DNA of 60,058 nucleotides from an uncultured Eubacterium sp. (GCA_910584065.1 CAJTZN010000017.1:3642-63699); one strand, 5' to 3'. Shown: positions 14,588 to 24,624, counted from the first letter of the stretch. Numbers and translations are program-made. Notes: generated by a model from the letters alone, not told the origin.

Positions 14588-15409
14588 TTACTCCGTTACC
14601 CGTTTTGCCACGACCGCCAACCGGCCGTTTTCCACATGATAGGCGCAGGTGGACAATGTCAGGAACGTATCTCCGAACTCCGCTTCTACGCCTGTGTCAT
14701 ACAAAGAAAGCTTCTTTATGTTTTGATAAAATTTTTCAAACTCTTTTTTTGTTTCCGCCTCGTAAAACTGATAATATTTGAACACGTCATCATCCGCATC
14801 ATAAACCCTCGACCGGAACACGGAGACGATCTCATAGGTACGCTCTTCATAAAGCGTATCAAAAAAGACTTTGGAATGCTTTTGGTAAAAACTCTTCTGT
14901 TCATACAGATCCAGATCCCCAAACATCTTCCCATCTTTCATATTGTGACCGTATATGATAAAATTCGTCCCCGGCGTATTGACATCCGCCATTCCCCGCA
15001 CATACAGGCAGCCATACCTGCTCTTTTTCCTGTTAAAGTCGTGGTGGAGATAATACTCATCGTCCCCGCACTGCATGACCGGATAATCAATGACCATTCC
15101 CGGAATGGAAAGCCAGCCCGCCAGATCGCTGTTTTTTTCATATAAAGAGGCATATTTATCCAAGACAGCCGGCTCCCGCGGAGCGGCAGACACAACCCCG
15201 GATGGATCAACTGCCCCGGATGAAGCCGCTGTCCCATCCGTCGGCATCCGTTCTCCCCCCTGCTCCCGGCCGATCATCTGCCTCAGCCGTTCATGCTCTT
15301 TTTCCTGTTCGGATGACAGATGATAACTGCGGACGATCAGCAGCAGGCAGACGGCGATGACGGCGAGCAGAAATCTTCTGATCCATTTCCTGATTTTCCC
15401 ATGCGGCAT
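14588..15409 (-). CDS. srtB: Class B sortase
   Basis: 273 residues. An N-terminal membrane anchor (about 12-28) is followed by a linker and the catalytic domain. The triad is visible: His155 (NFIIYGHNMKDG), Cys255 (LSTCAYH) and Arg263 (GRLAVVAKR). The YGHNMKDGKMFGDL stretch is typical of class B enzymes. Sortases cleave a C-terminal sorting signal and link the protein to peptidoglycan or to pilin. No protein in the window ends with a recognisable sorting signal, so its substrates are probably encoded elsewhere. Confidence 0.9.
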   Translation of the reverse strand: MPHGKIRKWIRRFLLAVIAVCLLLIVRSYHLSSEQEKEHERLRQMIGREQGGERMPTDGTAASSGAVDPSGVVSAAPREPAVLDKYASLYEKNSDLAGWLSIPGMVIDYPVMQCGDDEYYLHHDFNRKKSRYGCLYVRGMADVNTPGTNFIIYGHNMKDGKMFGDLDLYEQKSFYQKHSKVFFDTLYEERTYEIVSVFRSRVYDADDDVFKYYQFYEAETKKEFEKFYQNIKKLSLYDTGVEAEFGDTFLTLSTCAYHVENGRLAVVAKRVTE

Positions 15410-15431
15410 CGTATTCCATCCTTCCTATATA

Positions 15432-16007
15432 TTATGGCGCCAGAACATAACTCATTTCATGCCACTGTTCGCCGCCCCATGTCGAATCCGATAGCCCTTC
15501 ATCGGAAAATCCCATTTTTTTATACATGTCCACCTTCGCCGGAAGGCAGGTCAAGCGGACGCATTCCCTCCCTTTTTCGCGCTCTCTTCGCAGATACTCA
15601 CACATGAGCTCCCGGGCCACTCCCTGCCCGCGATACTCAGGAAGTACGTTCAATCCTAACAGCATGATATTTTTTCCATCCGGCTCATGCAGGCTGGCGT
15701 CTGAAAAAAATTCATCCCGGAACCTGATTTCATTCGTCGCAATCCCGCTTAAAAATCCAGCCAGTTTTTTCGTCGTCCTGTCTTCTGCTACTAAAAATAA
15801 TGGCGGAACCCGTTCTATGCGAGAAATGATCATTTCCTCCGAGCACGCCTCGTTCGGTGGAAAACAGATCGTTTCCATCCGCACCGCCTGGTCGGATTCC
15901 TCAATCTTTATATTTCTTAATAAAAATTTTTCGTGCAGTCCGGAATCACGCGTTATGCCGGACTGCCGCTGTTTTGGCTCCTGCTCCTGTCGCCCTGTCA
16001 CTGTCAT
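15432..16007 (-). CDS. GNAT-family N-acetyltransferase
   Basis: 191 residues from the chosen start. The core shows the acetyl-CoA loop LNVLPEYRGQGVARELM near residue 130, and YKKMGFSDEG at the end, resembling arylalkylamine-type N-acetyltransferases. The ATG at 16007 has GGAGG at good spacing; the upstream in-frame ATG at 16082 has none. A divergent promoter lies upstream (16091-16119). Confidence 0.85.
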   Translation of the reverse strand: MTVTGRQEQEPKQRQSGITRDSGLHEKFLLRNIKIEESDQAVRMETICFPPNEACSEEMIISRIERVPPLFLVAEDRTTKKLAGFLSGIATNEIRFRDEFFSDASLHEPDGKNIMLLGLNVLPEYRGQGVARELMCEYLRREREKGRECVRLTCLPAKVDMYKKMGFSDEGLSDSTWGGEQWHEMSYVLAP

Positions 16008-16090
16008 AATGACACCTCCGTCATGAATGTTCCACGGATGAATCCATGTCTTCAAATTCATGTTTCCCAAAATATCGGTCAACTAAATCC

Positions 16091-16119
16091 ATATTATCAC
16101 AAATACAAATGACATTCAA
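16091..16119 (-). promoter_or_regulatory. Likely promoter of the GNAT gene (divergent from xylanase)
   Basis: Minus-strand TTGAAT (16114-16119), 17-bp spacer, TAATAT (16091-16096). Confidence 0.55.
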
Positions 16120-16139
16120 CTTAAAAACGGAAATCGCGC

Positions 16140-16168
16140 TTGAACATTAGCAAAACCTTCTGTATAAT
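16140..16168 (+). promoter_or_regulatory. Promoter of the xylanase gene
   Basis: TTGAAC (16140-16145), 17-bp spacer, perfect TATAAT (16163-16168), about 50 bp ahead of the ribosome binding site. It also rules out the in-frame TTG at 16140 as a start codon. Confidence 0.8.
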
Positions 16169-16226
16169 AGAAGAAAACCGGAACCATGAAACCGGACTGC
16201 ACAAGCTAAAAAGGAGGAATTCATTC

Positions 16227-17825
16227 ATGACTGTATTCAGAACAGGTGCGAACAATGCCATTCGTAAAAGGCTCATGGCATCTGCCATTCGTAAAAAACT
16301 AATGGCATCCGCTATTTTATTCGGCGTCGTGATCTCGACAATTGCACCGGGAACCGAATCCGGCGCAAAAGCTAAAAAACCAAAGCTTTCCGCAAAGAAG
16401 ATAACGGTTACCGAAGGAAAAACAAAAACCATTAAACTGACACGCGCGGGAAAAAAAGCAAAGGTAACATGGAAAACGAACAGGAAAAACACAGCAAAAA
16501 TTTCCAAACAAACGAAATCATACTGCAAGATCAAAGGCGTCAAAAAAGGAACCGCCACTGTTTCCTGTACGGTAAAGCAGAACAAAAAAACTTATAAACT
16601 CAAATGCAAAGTAACCGTCAAGCAGAAAAAGATCGTAAACGCGCCGAGCATCCTCGCCGCTTACAAGGACATTATCCCAAATATGGGCGCCGCCGTAAAT
16701 TACGGAAGTTCTGCCCCGAGGGAACTGCGCAAAAACGACACATTGGCATTTATCAAAAAACATTTCAACAGTTTTACACTGGAAAATGAGATGAAACCGG
16801 ATAACATCCTCGGCTTCAAGTCAAAAACGATGACCGTAGACGAAGCAAAAGCAGCCGGATACTATATTCCGGAAAACTACAGCGAACCGACCGTTCCCCA
16901 GTTAAACTTTCAGGAAGTGGACGGCGCGATGGAAGTTGCCGCCAAAAATGGCCTGCGCATGCGCGCCCACACGCTCGTATGGCACAGCCAGACACCGAGC
17001 TGGTTCTTCCACAAATCGTACGACAGTTCCTCTGCTGGCAAAGATTCGATCGTTTCCACCCAGACGATGGACGCGCGTTTGGATTTCTATGTGCACAACG
17101 TAATGGCACATGTGATGGAAAAAGAAAAAGCGCTGACCGGTTCCGCCGGAAGCATCGTCTACGCGTGGGACGTCGTAAACGAATACCTGCACCGCGGCTC
17201 GTTCGGAAAAACCGTGTGGGACAGCGTATATGGCAATATGGGCGCATCGCCTTCTTATGTAAAGAAAGCGTTCCAGACCGCATACGGCATGTTAAAGAGC
17301 TACGGCGTCCAGGACAAGGTGACACTGTTCTATAACGACTACAACACGTACTTCTCCGTACAGCAGGTACTTGATCTCGTAGCGTTTATCAACAAAGATG
17401 AGCCGGAAAAGATCTGCGGCGGTATCGGCATGCAGAGCCACGTCGATGTAAAAGTTCCTACGGTCAAACAGTACGGCGACGCGCTGGAAAAATTCCTCGC
17501 CTCCGGTTACGAGATCCAGATCACCGAACTCGATTTCACGATCAATTTCGACACGGAAGGCTCATCCGCGACATACGCGTACAAAGATGAGAAAGAAACG
17601 AACGCCGATCAGAAAAAATTTGTCAAAGAACTGATGGAAACGATCGTGACAAAACAGAAAACCCGCAACACCGCCGTCAATCCGAAAGGAATCACCGGCA
17701 TTACGTTATGGGGACTCTGCGACAGCACTTCCTGGCGCTCCCAGTGCAAACCGCTGCTGTTCGGCAAAACGATCAACGATCCGAAAGGCTCCCTGTTCGC
17801 GTTTGTAGGCGCCGCAAAAAAATAA
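16227..17825 (+). CDS. Secreted GH10 endo-1,4-beta-xylanase with N-terminal Ig-like domain
   Basis: 532 residues. A Lys/Arg-rich signal peptide (about 1-47) contains a doubled 9-residue unit (IRKRLMASA, IRKKLMASA). A group-2 Ig-like domain follows (about 50-140, AKKITVTEGKTKTIKL). The GH10 barrel runs from about 150 to the end, with TLENEMKPDN, AHTLVWHSQTPSW, the acid/base Glu319 (WDVVNEYL) and the nucleophile Glu434 (IQITELDF). It should cut beta-1,4-xylan outside the cell. No carbohydrate-binding module or anchor is seen. AAGGAGG lies nine bases before the ATG. The adjacent GH31 gene may process the released oligosaccharides. Confidence 0.93.
   Translation: MTVFRTGANNAIRKRLMASAIRKKLMASAILFGVVISTIAPGTESGAKAKKPKLSAKKITVTEGKTKTIKLTRAGKKAKVTWKTNRKNTAKISKQTKSYCKIKGVKKGTATVSCTVKQNKKTYKLKCKVTVKQKKIVNAPSILAAYKDIIPNMGAAVNYGSSAPRELRKNDTLAFIKKHFNSFTLENEMKPDNILGFKSKTMTVDEAKAAGYYIPENYSEPTVPQLNFQEVDGAMEVAAKNGLRMRAHTLVWHSQTPSWFFHKSYDSSSAGKDSIVSTQTMDARLDFYVHNVMAHVMEKEKALTGSAGSIVYAWDVVNEYLHRGSFGKTVWDSVYGNMGASPSYVKKAFQTAYGMLKSYGVQDKVTLFYNDYNTYFSVQQVLDLVAFINKDEPEKICGGIGMQSHVDVKVPTVKQYGDALEKFLASGYEIQITELDFTINFDTEGSSATYAYKDEKETNADQKKFVKELMETIVTKQKTRNTAVNPKGITGITLWGLCDSTSWRSQCKPLLFGKTINDPKGSLFAFVGAAKK
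16257..16310 (+). repeat. Two 27-bp tandem units in the xylanase signal peptide
   Basis: 16257-16283 and 16284-16310 are in-frame copies with four differences, coding for AIRKRLMAS and AIRKKLMAS. Confidence 0.85.
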
Positions 17826-17871
17826 AAAAGGATCGCAGGGATTCCTAACTCCCTCCGGCCATTTATAAATC

Positions 17872-17910
17872 AAAGAATACCAGTCCATGATCCGGGCTGG
17901 TATTCTTTTA
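17872..17910 (+). terminator. Terminator after the xylanase gene
   Basis: A 12-bp stem (AAAGAATACCAG at 17872-17883, CTGGTATTCTTT at 17897-17908) with a 13-nt loop and T-rich 3' side. It lies between two convergent genes and may act on both. Confidence 0.85.
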
Positions 17911-17938
17911 CGTTCTGCTGCCGTTGCCTGACCCATTA

Positions 17939-19960
17939 TTACATACTGTCAACCGTCCGCCTCACCCGGCTGTCCGCATGAACGCCGTCGTCGTCATACC
18001 GCTCATAGCTGGCGCCCTCAAAGCCGATCCATTTCATCGTCTGCCTATCGATCTCCTCCACACACTGGGCCGCGTCCACTAACGGGATACACTTGCCGGC
18101 ACGGATAAAGAGCGGCACCTCATCAACCGCGACCTCCACATAATGATGTCCCGGTTCCAATGTTTCTTCTATATAGTAATTATCCTTTTTCAATTTCACA
18201 AACCGCATTTCTTCCGGCAGATACACATAACGCCCTTTCGCATGTTCCGTATAGACCGGCGCGATCATGATCTCATCGCCGATGATAAGCTGATCCTCGA
18301 CGCCGCGGGCAAAATCATCCTCCGGATACACGAACGCCAGCGGCCGGCAATACATATCATCAGTATAGGCCGCTTTCAAATATTCACTGTACAGATACGG
18401 TAAAAGGCGGTATCTCGTTTCGATGATGCCGCGGAACGCCTCCGTGTCCCCAAACCGGTAAGCCTCCTGATCCCTCGTCCCGAGAGCCGCGTGATCCCTC
18501 ATGAGGGGCGTGAACACGCCAAACGCCAGCCAGCGGAGCAAAAGTTCCCGCGTCGCATCCGCGCCGAACCCGCCTAAATCGGCGCCGACATACAGAAATC
18601 CGCACATATTGAGCGAGGGCAGCATTTTCAGGTTCAGGAGCAGATGTGACCACCACGAATGGTTGTCCCCCGTCCAGATTCCGCCGTAGCGGTGCATTCC
18701 GATATACGACGCGCGGGAAAACAATAACAATCTGCGGTTGGGGGCTATGCGCCCAAAGGCCTCAGCCGCCGCTTTCGTCATATGATACCCGTACAGATTG
18801 TGTACCTGATCATGCCGGATCATCTGCCCGTTAACCGCATGGTAAAAGCGTTTGTAATCCGCCCCGGCATTCGCCAGACTGCCGGCCTTTTCCTGGATCC
18901 TCCGCACATCTTCCATCCCATGTTCCATCTCCTGACAGGACGAGATCACTTGCTGCAGCTCCCGGACGCCCTCCTGTGAATAAAAAATGGCCGGCTCATT
19001 CATGTCATTCCAAAACCCTTCGATTCCCTGATCCGTCAGACCGCGGTAAAGATCCCCGAACCACCTGGCGGCCTTTTCATTGAGAAAATCGGGAAAATGC
19101 GTCTCGCCGGGCCACACCACGGCCGTAAACTCGCTGCCGTCTTCCCGTTTGCAAAAATATCCTCCGCGCACCCCTTCTTCATAGACCGGATACCCCTCTT
19201 CCACTTTCACCCCGGCGTCTATGATCGGGATCAGGCGGATGCCCCGCTCCTTCATTTCCGCGACAAATGCCGCAAAATCCGGGTATTCCCCTTCATTTAC
19301 CGTAAAATCCTTATAATCCTGCATATAGTCAATATCCATATAGATCATGTCTAACGGGATCCGGTTCGAGCGGTATCCATCCGCGACATGCCGGAAATCT
19401 TCTTTCGTCCTGTACCCCCAGCGGCTCTGCCCGAACCCGAACGCAAACTTCGGGGGGATGTAACTCCTGCCGATGATCTTGCGGAACTGTTTCACGACGT
19501 CATACGCCGAATCCCCTTCTATTACATATAGGTACAAGTCGGCGCGCTCACAGCTCACCGTCATCCGCTCCGTTTGTTCATAGCCGATATCAAACGTCAT
19601 TCTGGACGGATAGTCAAAAAACAAGCCAAACGTTTCCCTGCCGGAAATGACGATAAAATTGTGCGCGCCGTACAGGGATCGCTTATCCTCGGTGTGGTAC
19701 GGCTGGTCCGTACAATCGCTGACATACTGATAGCCCCGTTTGTTGATGCCGCGGTTTGCCTCGCCGAGCCCGTACACGATATCCTCGTCATGCAGGACAT
19801 AGCGGTACGAAAACGCCCCCGCCGGCCGCTTCTCCTCACATGCCGGCACTTTATCTCCGCACCAGATCTCCCCGTACGGCGGCTTTCCCTGCACCGCCTC
19901 CATCGGCGCCGTCACAGCGCCCGTCTCAAACGGCCTGCCAAATTTATATTTTCTAATCAT
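17939..19960 (-). CDS. GH31 alpha-glycosidase (alpha-glucosidase/alpha-xylosidase type)
   Basis: 673 residues without signal peptide, so cytoplasmic. The N-terminal beta-sandwich (VYGLGEANRGINKRG) leads into the catalytic barrel with nucleophile Asp319 (EGFWNDMNEPAIF) and acid/base Asp432 (IWTGDNHSWWSHL). A C-terminal beta domain starts near residue 560. GH31 enzymes remove terminal alpha-glucose, alpha-xylose or sulfoquinovose; the specificity is not readable here. It is convergent with the xylanase and has its own promoter at 20021-20049. Confidence 0.9.
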   Translation of the reverse strand: MIRKYKFGRPFETGAVTAPMEAVQGKPPYGEIWCGDKVPACEEKRPAGAFSYRYVLHDEDIVYGLGEANRGINKRGYQYVSDCTDQPYHTEDKRSLYGAHNFIVISGRETFGLFFDYPSRMTFDIGYEQTERMTVSCERADLYLYVIEGDSAYDVVKQFRKIIGRSYIPPKFAFGFGQSRWGYRTKEDFRHVADGYRSNRIPLDMIYMDIDYMQDYKDFTVNEGEYPDFAAFVAEMKERGIRLIPIIDAGVKVEEGYPVYEEGVRGGYFCKREDGSEFTAVVWPGETHFPDFLNEKAARWFGDLYRGLTDQGIEGFWNDMNEPAIFYSQEGVRELQQVISSCQEMEHGMEDVRRIQEKAGSLANAGADYKRFYHAVNGQMIRHDQVHNLYGYHMTKAAAEAFGRIAPNRRLLLFSRASYIGMHRYGGIWTGDNHSWWSHLLLNLKMLPSLNMCGFLYVGADLGGFGADATRELLLRWLAFGVFTPLMRDHAALGTRDQEAYRFGDTEAFRGIIETRYRLLPYLYSEYLKAAYTDDMYCRPLAFVYPEDDFARGVEDQLIIGDEIMIAPVYTEHAKGRYVYLPEEMRFVKLKKDNYYIEETLEPGHHYVEVAVDEVPLFIRAGKCIPLVDAAQCVEEIDRQTMKWIGFEGASYERYDDDGVHADSRVRRTVDSM

Positions 19961-20020
19961 CTTCTTCCTCCAATACGTTCAATCCGTCCCCAACGCACCA
20001 CAATACACACTTTAACAGTA

Positions 20021-20049
20021 ATTATATACAAAGGCTGACAAAAACGCAA
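20021..20049 (-). promoter_or_regulatory. Likely promoter of the GH31 gene
   Basis: Minus-strand TTGCGT (20044-20049), 17-bp spacer, TATAAT (20021-20026), about 60 bp before the ATG. Confidence 0.6.
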
Positions 20050-20069
20050 TCAAAATCTTAGCAAAACAG

Positions 20070-20098
20070 TTGCAGAATTGCTCTTTTTCGTGTATAAT
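20070..20098 (+). promoter_or_regulatory. Promoter of the chemoreceptor gene
   Basis: TTGCAG (20070-20075), 17-bp spacer, TATAAT (20093-20098), about 40 bp before the GGAGG ribosome binding site. It is divergent from the GH31 promoter. Confidence 0.7.
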
Positions 20099-20155
20099 TT
20101 TTGTGTAATAACATTTTGAAAAAACACACAATAATGTGAAGGAGGAAGGGAAACT

Positions 20156-21898
20156 ATGGCAATGTTTTTAAAGAACCTGAGCATTCGGCTCAAAATCCTG
20201 ATTCCCGTTGCGGTTTTAGGCTGTTTGATGTTCGTTTTGGGTCTGATCAGTATCCAGAGCGCAAGTCAGATCAAGAATGCGAGCGACGAAATATCCGGTA
20301 CATACGCGATCAAGATCGAACACCTAGGGGATATCACCAGTTCGTACCAGACGCTGCGCCGCGTCGCTTTCGCGCACATCGTCGCACAGGGAGATAAGAA
20401 TCTGCAAAAAACGTTGGAAGACGAGGCCACTGAACTGAAAACGACGATTGACGGATTGCGCGAAGAGTATGGGAAGATACTTACTTCGGCAGACGAGGAA
20501 AAAAGTTTCCAGCAGTTCACAGACGACTACGCGGCCTATCTTGTCATTTATGACAAAATACTGACCGCCAGCGTTGCGGGCGATACGACTACAGCGACAA
20601 CTCTGGCAAACACCGATCTGAAACAGGCCGGAACAGCTCTCACCGCACTGTTAAGGGAAATGCGTGACATGAATAAAGCGAACATGGACGACGCTGTGGC
20701 CCATCAGAAGACATTATACGATGAAGTCGTACGCACGATTATCATCGCCATCATTGTAGCCGCGCTCGTACTTCTGTTTGTCGTATGGGTATGCTGGACA
20801 TGGGTATGTAAACGTCTGATCAACATAAACAAACAGCTCCGCGGTATCATTACGACGATCGATGACGGACAGGGCGATCTGACGAGACGTGTACAGTGCT
20901 TCTGTACAGACGAGATCGGCACGCTGGCATCCGGCATCAATATATTCATCGAAACATTGCAGAACATCATGGGGCAGATCAATACGAGTTCCAGCAAACT
21001 CGGCTCTGTCGTCAGCCTCGTATCGGACAAGGTAGCTACCGCGAATGACAATTCCGGCGACATTTCTTCGGTTATGGAAGAGCTTTCTTCGTCAATGAAC
21101 GAAATTTCATCGACCATTACCGCGATCAAAGAGAGCATCGACGTTGTCGATGAAAATGTCATCGAACTGTCCGACACCTCTCAGGGTATGTACGATTATG
21201 CCGTTGGCATGCAGGAGCGCGCTGAGAATCTGGAACACAACGCAGTAGAAAACAAACAGGATACGAGCAATATTGTAAATGGGATCATCGACAAACTGCA
21301 GCAGGCCATTGAGGACAGCAAGAGTGTGGACCGCGTCAATGATCTGACCGACGAGATCCTGAGCATCTCGAACCAGACAAACCTGCTCTCGCTCAACGCT
21401 TCGATCGAGGCCGCCAGGGCTGGAGAAGCCGGACGCGGATTTGCCGTCGTGGCCGATGAGATCAGCCAGCTCGCCAATTCGAGCAGGGTGGCTGCCAATA
21501 ACATCCAGACGATCAACAACATGGTTGTGAAAGCGGTAAATGAATTGATCGAAAGTGCAAACTCGATCGTCAAGTACATCAATACAAATATCCTTCCCGA
21601 CTATGAGAATTTTGTAAAGGCGGGCAAGCAGTACAATGACGACGCCGTTCACGTAAATGAGATTGTGAGCCGGTTCAACGATATGTCAGTCAACCTGAAC
21701 CAGCTCATCAGCAATATTACAGACTCCATCAACGGCATAACCGTTTCTGTCAACGAAAGCACAAAGGGCGTTTCCAATGCCGCTATGAACACCTCTGATC
21801 TTGTGAAGGACATCGATGAGATCGCAGATGCCATGAAAGACAATAAACAGGTGGCCGGAAACCTGACAGATGAGGCAGACCGCTTTGTGAATCTGTAA
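20156..21898 (+). CDS. Methyl-accepting chemotaxis protein
   Basis: 580 residues. TM1 at about 12-32, then a four-helix-bundle type external sensor domain (about 35-185), TM2 (about 190-212), a HAMP domain (about 215-270) and the signalling domain with the conserved hairpin tip (NQTNLLSLNASIEAARAGEAGRGFAVVADEI, about 400-435). It senses an external ligand and controls CheA. GGAGGAAGGG precedes the ATG, and a strong hairpin terminator follows. No other che genes are nearby. Confidence 0.93.
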   Translation: MAMFLKNLSIRLKILIPVAVLGCLMFVLGLISIQSASQIKNASDEISGTYAIKIEHLGDITSSYQTLRRVAFAHIVAQGDKNLQKTLEDEATELKTTIDGLREEYGKILTSADEEKSFQQFTDDYAAYLVIYDKILTASVAGDTTTATTLANTDLKQAGTALTALLREMRDMNKANMDDAVAHQKTLYDEVVRTIIIAIIVAALVLLFVVWVCWTWVCKRLININKQLRGIITTIDDGQGDLTRRVQCFCTDEIGTLASGINIFIETLQNIMGQINTSSSKLGSVVSLVSDKVATANDNSGDISSVMEELSSSMNEISSTITAIKESIDVVDENVIELSDTSQGMYDYAVGMQERAENLEHNAVENKQDTSNIVNGIIDKLQQAIEDSKSVDRVNDLTDEILSISNQTNLLSLNASIEAARAGEAGRGFAVVADEISQLANSSRVAANNIQTINNMVVKAVNELIESANSIVKYINTNILPDYENFVKAGKQYNDDAVHVNEIVSRFNDMSVNLNQLISNITDSINGITVSVNESTKGVSNAAMNTSDLVKDIDEIADAMKDNKQVAGNLTDEADRFVNL

Positions 21899-21985
21899 TA
21901 AGCATGATGAAACACAAGCCAAACATGAAATACAAGCAATAAGCGGGAGATCTCGTACCGCCTGAATCACGATAGCAAAGACGAC

Positions 21986-22022
21986 GCCGGGGTATTTGGA
22001 ATTCAGTTCCAAATACCCCGGC
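21986..22022 (+). terminator. Strong hairpin terminator after the chemoreceptor gene
   Basis: A perfect 16-bp stem (GCCGGGGTATTTGGAA at 21986-22001, its complement at 22007-22022) with a 5-nt loop, between convergent genes. The T-tract is short and interrupted. Confidence 0.8.
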
Positions 22023-22059
22023 ACTCTTTCAGCACTTCACAATGAAAAACAAACAAAAT

Positions 22060-24624
22060 TCAATCACCCAGATAACTCACCAAAATACGCTTACATTCTT
22101 TAATGTCGATAGGCTTCGATATATGAGCGTTCATACCGCTCTCCAGACAGCGCTTCGCGTCGTCCGAAAAGGCGTCTGCCGTCATCGCGATGATCGGCAG
22201 GTCACTGTCTTCACGATCCAGTGCGCGGATCGCTTTGGTCGCGTCATATCCGTTCATCACCGGCATCCGTATATCCATGAGAATGGCATCGTAATATCCT
22301 ACATCGGACTGTTCAAACATTTCCAGACACTCTTTCCCGTTCACAGCGCGGTCAAGCACTAATCCGAATACCGAAAGGATCTCATTGGCAATCTCCCAGT
22401 TCAGGTCAATGTCCTCCGACAAGAGCACATGCTTCCCGTGAAAATCCGGTTCATCCGCTTTTTCCTGTACCGTATTCTTTGTCCGCTCCACCGTGCCGCT
22501 GTCATCCGCGTAACGGCTCAGATTCATATATAACGTAGACTTAAACAGCGGCTTTGAAATAAAGCCCTCGATTTCATCTGACAAATTCACAACTTCCTCC
22601 GCATCGTTCCAGTCGTATGCGGAAATGAGGAATATCGGAATCTCCCTGCCCACTGTCCGGTGGATTTCCCGTATCGTCTCCACACCGTCGATATTAGGCA
22701 TTTTCCAGTCGATCAGAACGATGCGGTAATCTTCCCCGCGGTCGTGATGCTCTTTTACCATCTCGATCGCCTTTCTTCCATCCGTCGTCCACTCCGCGCG
22801 GACTCCCATTTCTTCCAGATTCGAGACCGCGCTGTGGCAAAGCCTCTCATCGTCGTCCACGACCAGTATATTCCAATCCGGAAGGTGCATATCCTTTTCC
22901 TTCACATAAGACTTCTGCAGGTCCACGGCAATGTGAAACTCGCTTCCCTTGCCCAGTTCGCTTTTGACCTCGATCGTTCCCCCCATAATATCGACAATGC
23001 TTTTCGTGATCGCCATACCCAATCCGGTTCCCATGATCTGATTTACCTGATCACTGTCCTCCCGTTCGAACGAATCGAATATCTTCTTTTGGAATTCTTC
23101 CGACATTCCGATGCCGGTATCGACAACTTTAAAATGCGTTCTGACAAAATCCTCTCCCACCTCGGACGGCTCCTGCCATATATAGACATCGATCTTTCCA
23201 TTTTCCTCTGTAAATTTCAACGCATTGGACAGCAGATTCAGAAGCACCTGGTTCAAACGCACATTATCACAGTATACTTCCTCTGCGATCACATCACTGA
23301 TATAAATATCAAAATACTGATTTCTCGTCTTCACCTGCGGCTTGATGATATTGACTATATCATCCATCGTCTCACGCAGCGACATCGGCGCCACACTCAG
23401 CGACAATTTACCGCTCTCGATCTTCGACATATCGAGTACATCGTTGATCAAACCGAGCAGCTGCTTACTGGAAAGACGGATTTTTTTCAAACAGTCCTCC
23501 ACCCGGATATCATCGCTGATGTTGCGCATCGCGATTTCCGTCATCCCGACGATCGCGTTCATCGGCGTCCGTATATCGTGGCTCATGCTCGACAAAAACT
23601 CGCTCTTTGCCATATTCGCCCGCTGCGCGTCTACTTTCGACTGATTCATCGCCCGCATCTGATTCTGTGAAAATTTGAAATACTGATAAAAAATAACCAC
23701 AAAGGTGATCAGCACGACGGCAATCGCCACGATCATCATCGTATTCCGCGCCGAATCAAGCGATTTCATGATATTTCCAAATGTCCAGTCCGGAATAATC
23801 GTTATCGCGTACCAATCAGAATTATCGGAAAGCACGGAGCAGCAAAAATGCCGTAACTCACCCTCCGCATACATTGTTGTCGTATAATCCTCTTTTCTCT
23901 CCATCGCCGTGCGCAGTTCACTGATATACTCTTCCCTTGGTTTTTTATCCGAATCCTCTACGATGGCATCAAGCCGTTCAAAATAGCTGTCACGGTACGC
24001 CGCCCCGGTACGGATGATAAAATTGCCCTTGCTGTCGATCAGATGCGAGTAAACTTCCCGCTTCTCTTCATTTCGGAACAGCGCCTTCTCCAAATCCTCC
24101 ATCGGCACCGCCGCCAGCATCGCAAGGCTTTTCTCCCCATCACCCATTATATATTCCGCTTTCATACCAAATACAAAAAGTTTCTCGCCCTCTTTCGTAT
24201 AACCATATGTAATCACTTCCCCATTATCATTCAGGCTCGCCCTGAGCGAATCATCAGGGATATCAATATCTTCCCCGTAAATACTTTCAAACCGGTTCTC
24301 GCCGATGTATAATCCCAACCAGTTAAATCCCCTTACCTCTGCGCTGAGCCGTATATTGTCCCGGCTTTTTTCCAATTCCGTATCATCTCCGTTTGCCGCC
24401 CTCTTGACGACAGCCGCCACCTGGTTGATCCTCAGTTGGGAAATAACGCTGAATTTCTGTTTGATCTGCTCATTGATCTCTGATATATAAATGTCGGTGA
24501 TCTCATTCACGGCGGTCTCTGTCTTCAATGACACATACTGCATCAATGCGAAAAACACCACGACACAAACCATAACCATTAATACAAACCTGACCACTAA
24601 AAATCTTGTAACTTTTGTATTCAT
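22060..24624 (-). CDS. Hybrid sensor histidine kinase with two receiver domains
   Basis: 854 residues. TM1 (about 9-31), extracellular sensor region of Cache type (about 35-295), TM2 (about 300-322), HisKA with His349 (MSHDIRTPMNAI), HATPase (VLLNLLSNALKF, DTGIGMS, GTGLGMAI), receiver 1 (ILVVDDDERL, LIDWKMPN) and receiver 2 (LLSEDIDLNWEIA, LMDIRMPVMNG, SKPID). The receivers probably pass phosphate to an Hpt or other regulator not encoded here. A housekeeping promoter precedes it (24678-24706). Confidence 0.92.
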   Translation of the reverse strand: MNTKVTRFLVVRFVLMVMVCVVVFFALMQYVSLKTETAVNEITDIYISEINEQIKQKFSVISQLRINQVAAVVKRAANGDDTELEKSRDNIRLSAEVRGFNWLGLYIGENRFESIYGEDIDIPDDSLRASLNDNGEVITYGYTKEGEKLFVFGMKAEYIMGDGEKSLAMLAAVPMEDLEKALFRNEEKREVYSHLIDSKGNFIIRTGAAYRDSYFERLDAIVEDSDKKPREEYISELRTAMERKEDYTTTMYAEGELRHFCCSVLSDNSDWYAITIIPDWTFGNIMKSLDSARNTMMIVAIAVVLITFVVIFYQYFKFSQNQMRAMNQSKVDAQRANMAKSEFLSSMSHDIRTPMNAIVGMTEIAMRNISDDIRVEDCLKKIRLSSKQLLGLINDVLDMSKIESGKLSLSVAPMSLRETMDDIVNIIKPQVKTRNQYFDIYISDVIAEEVYCDNVRLNQVLLNLLSNALKFTEENGKIDVYIWQEPSEVGEDFVRTHFKVVDTGIGMSEEFQKKIFDSFEREDSDQVNQIMGTGLGMAITKSIVDIMGGTIEVKSELGKGSEFHIAVDLQKSYVKEKDMHLPDWNILVVDDDERLCHSAVSNLEEMGVRAEWTTDGRKAIEMVKEHHDRGEDYRIVLIDWKMPNIDGVETIREIHRTVGREIPIFLISAYDWNDAEEVVNLSDEIEGFISKPLFKSTLYMNLSRYADDSGTVERTKNTVQEKADEPDFHGKHVLLSEDIDLNWEIANEILSVFGLVLDRAVNGKECLEMFEQSDVGYYDAILMDIRMPVMNGYDATKAIRALDREDSDLPIIAMTADAFSDDAKRCLESGMNAHISKPIDIKECKRILVSYLGD

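Noticed and set aside
16140..16226. TTG at 16140 as the xylanase start
   Set aside because: It is the -35 box of the promoter; the ATG at 16227 has AAGGAGG and begins a normal signal peptide.
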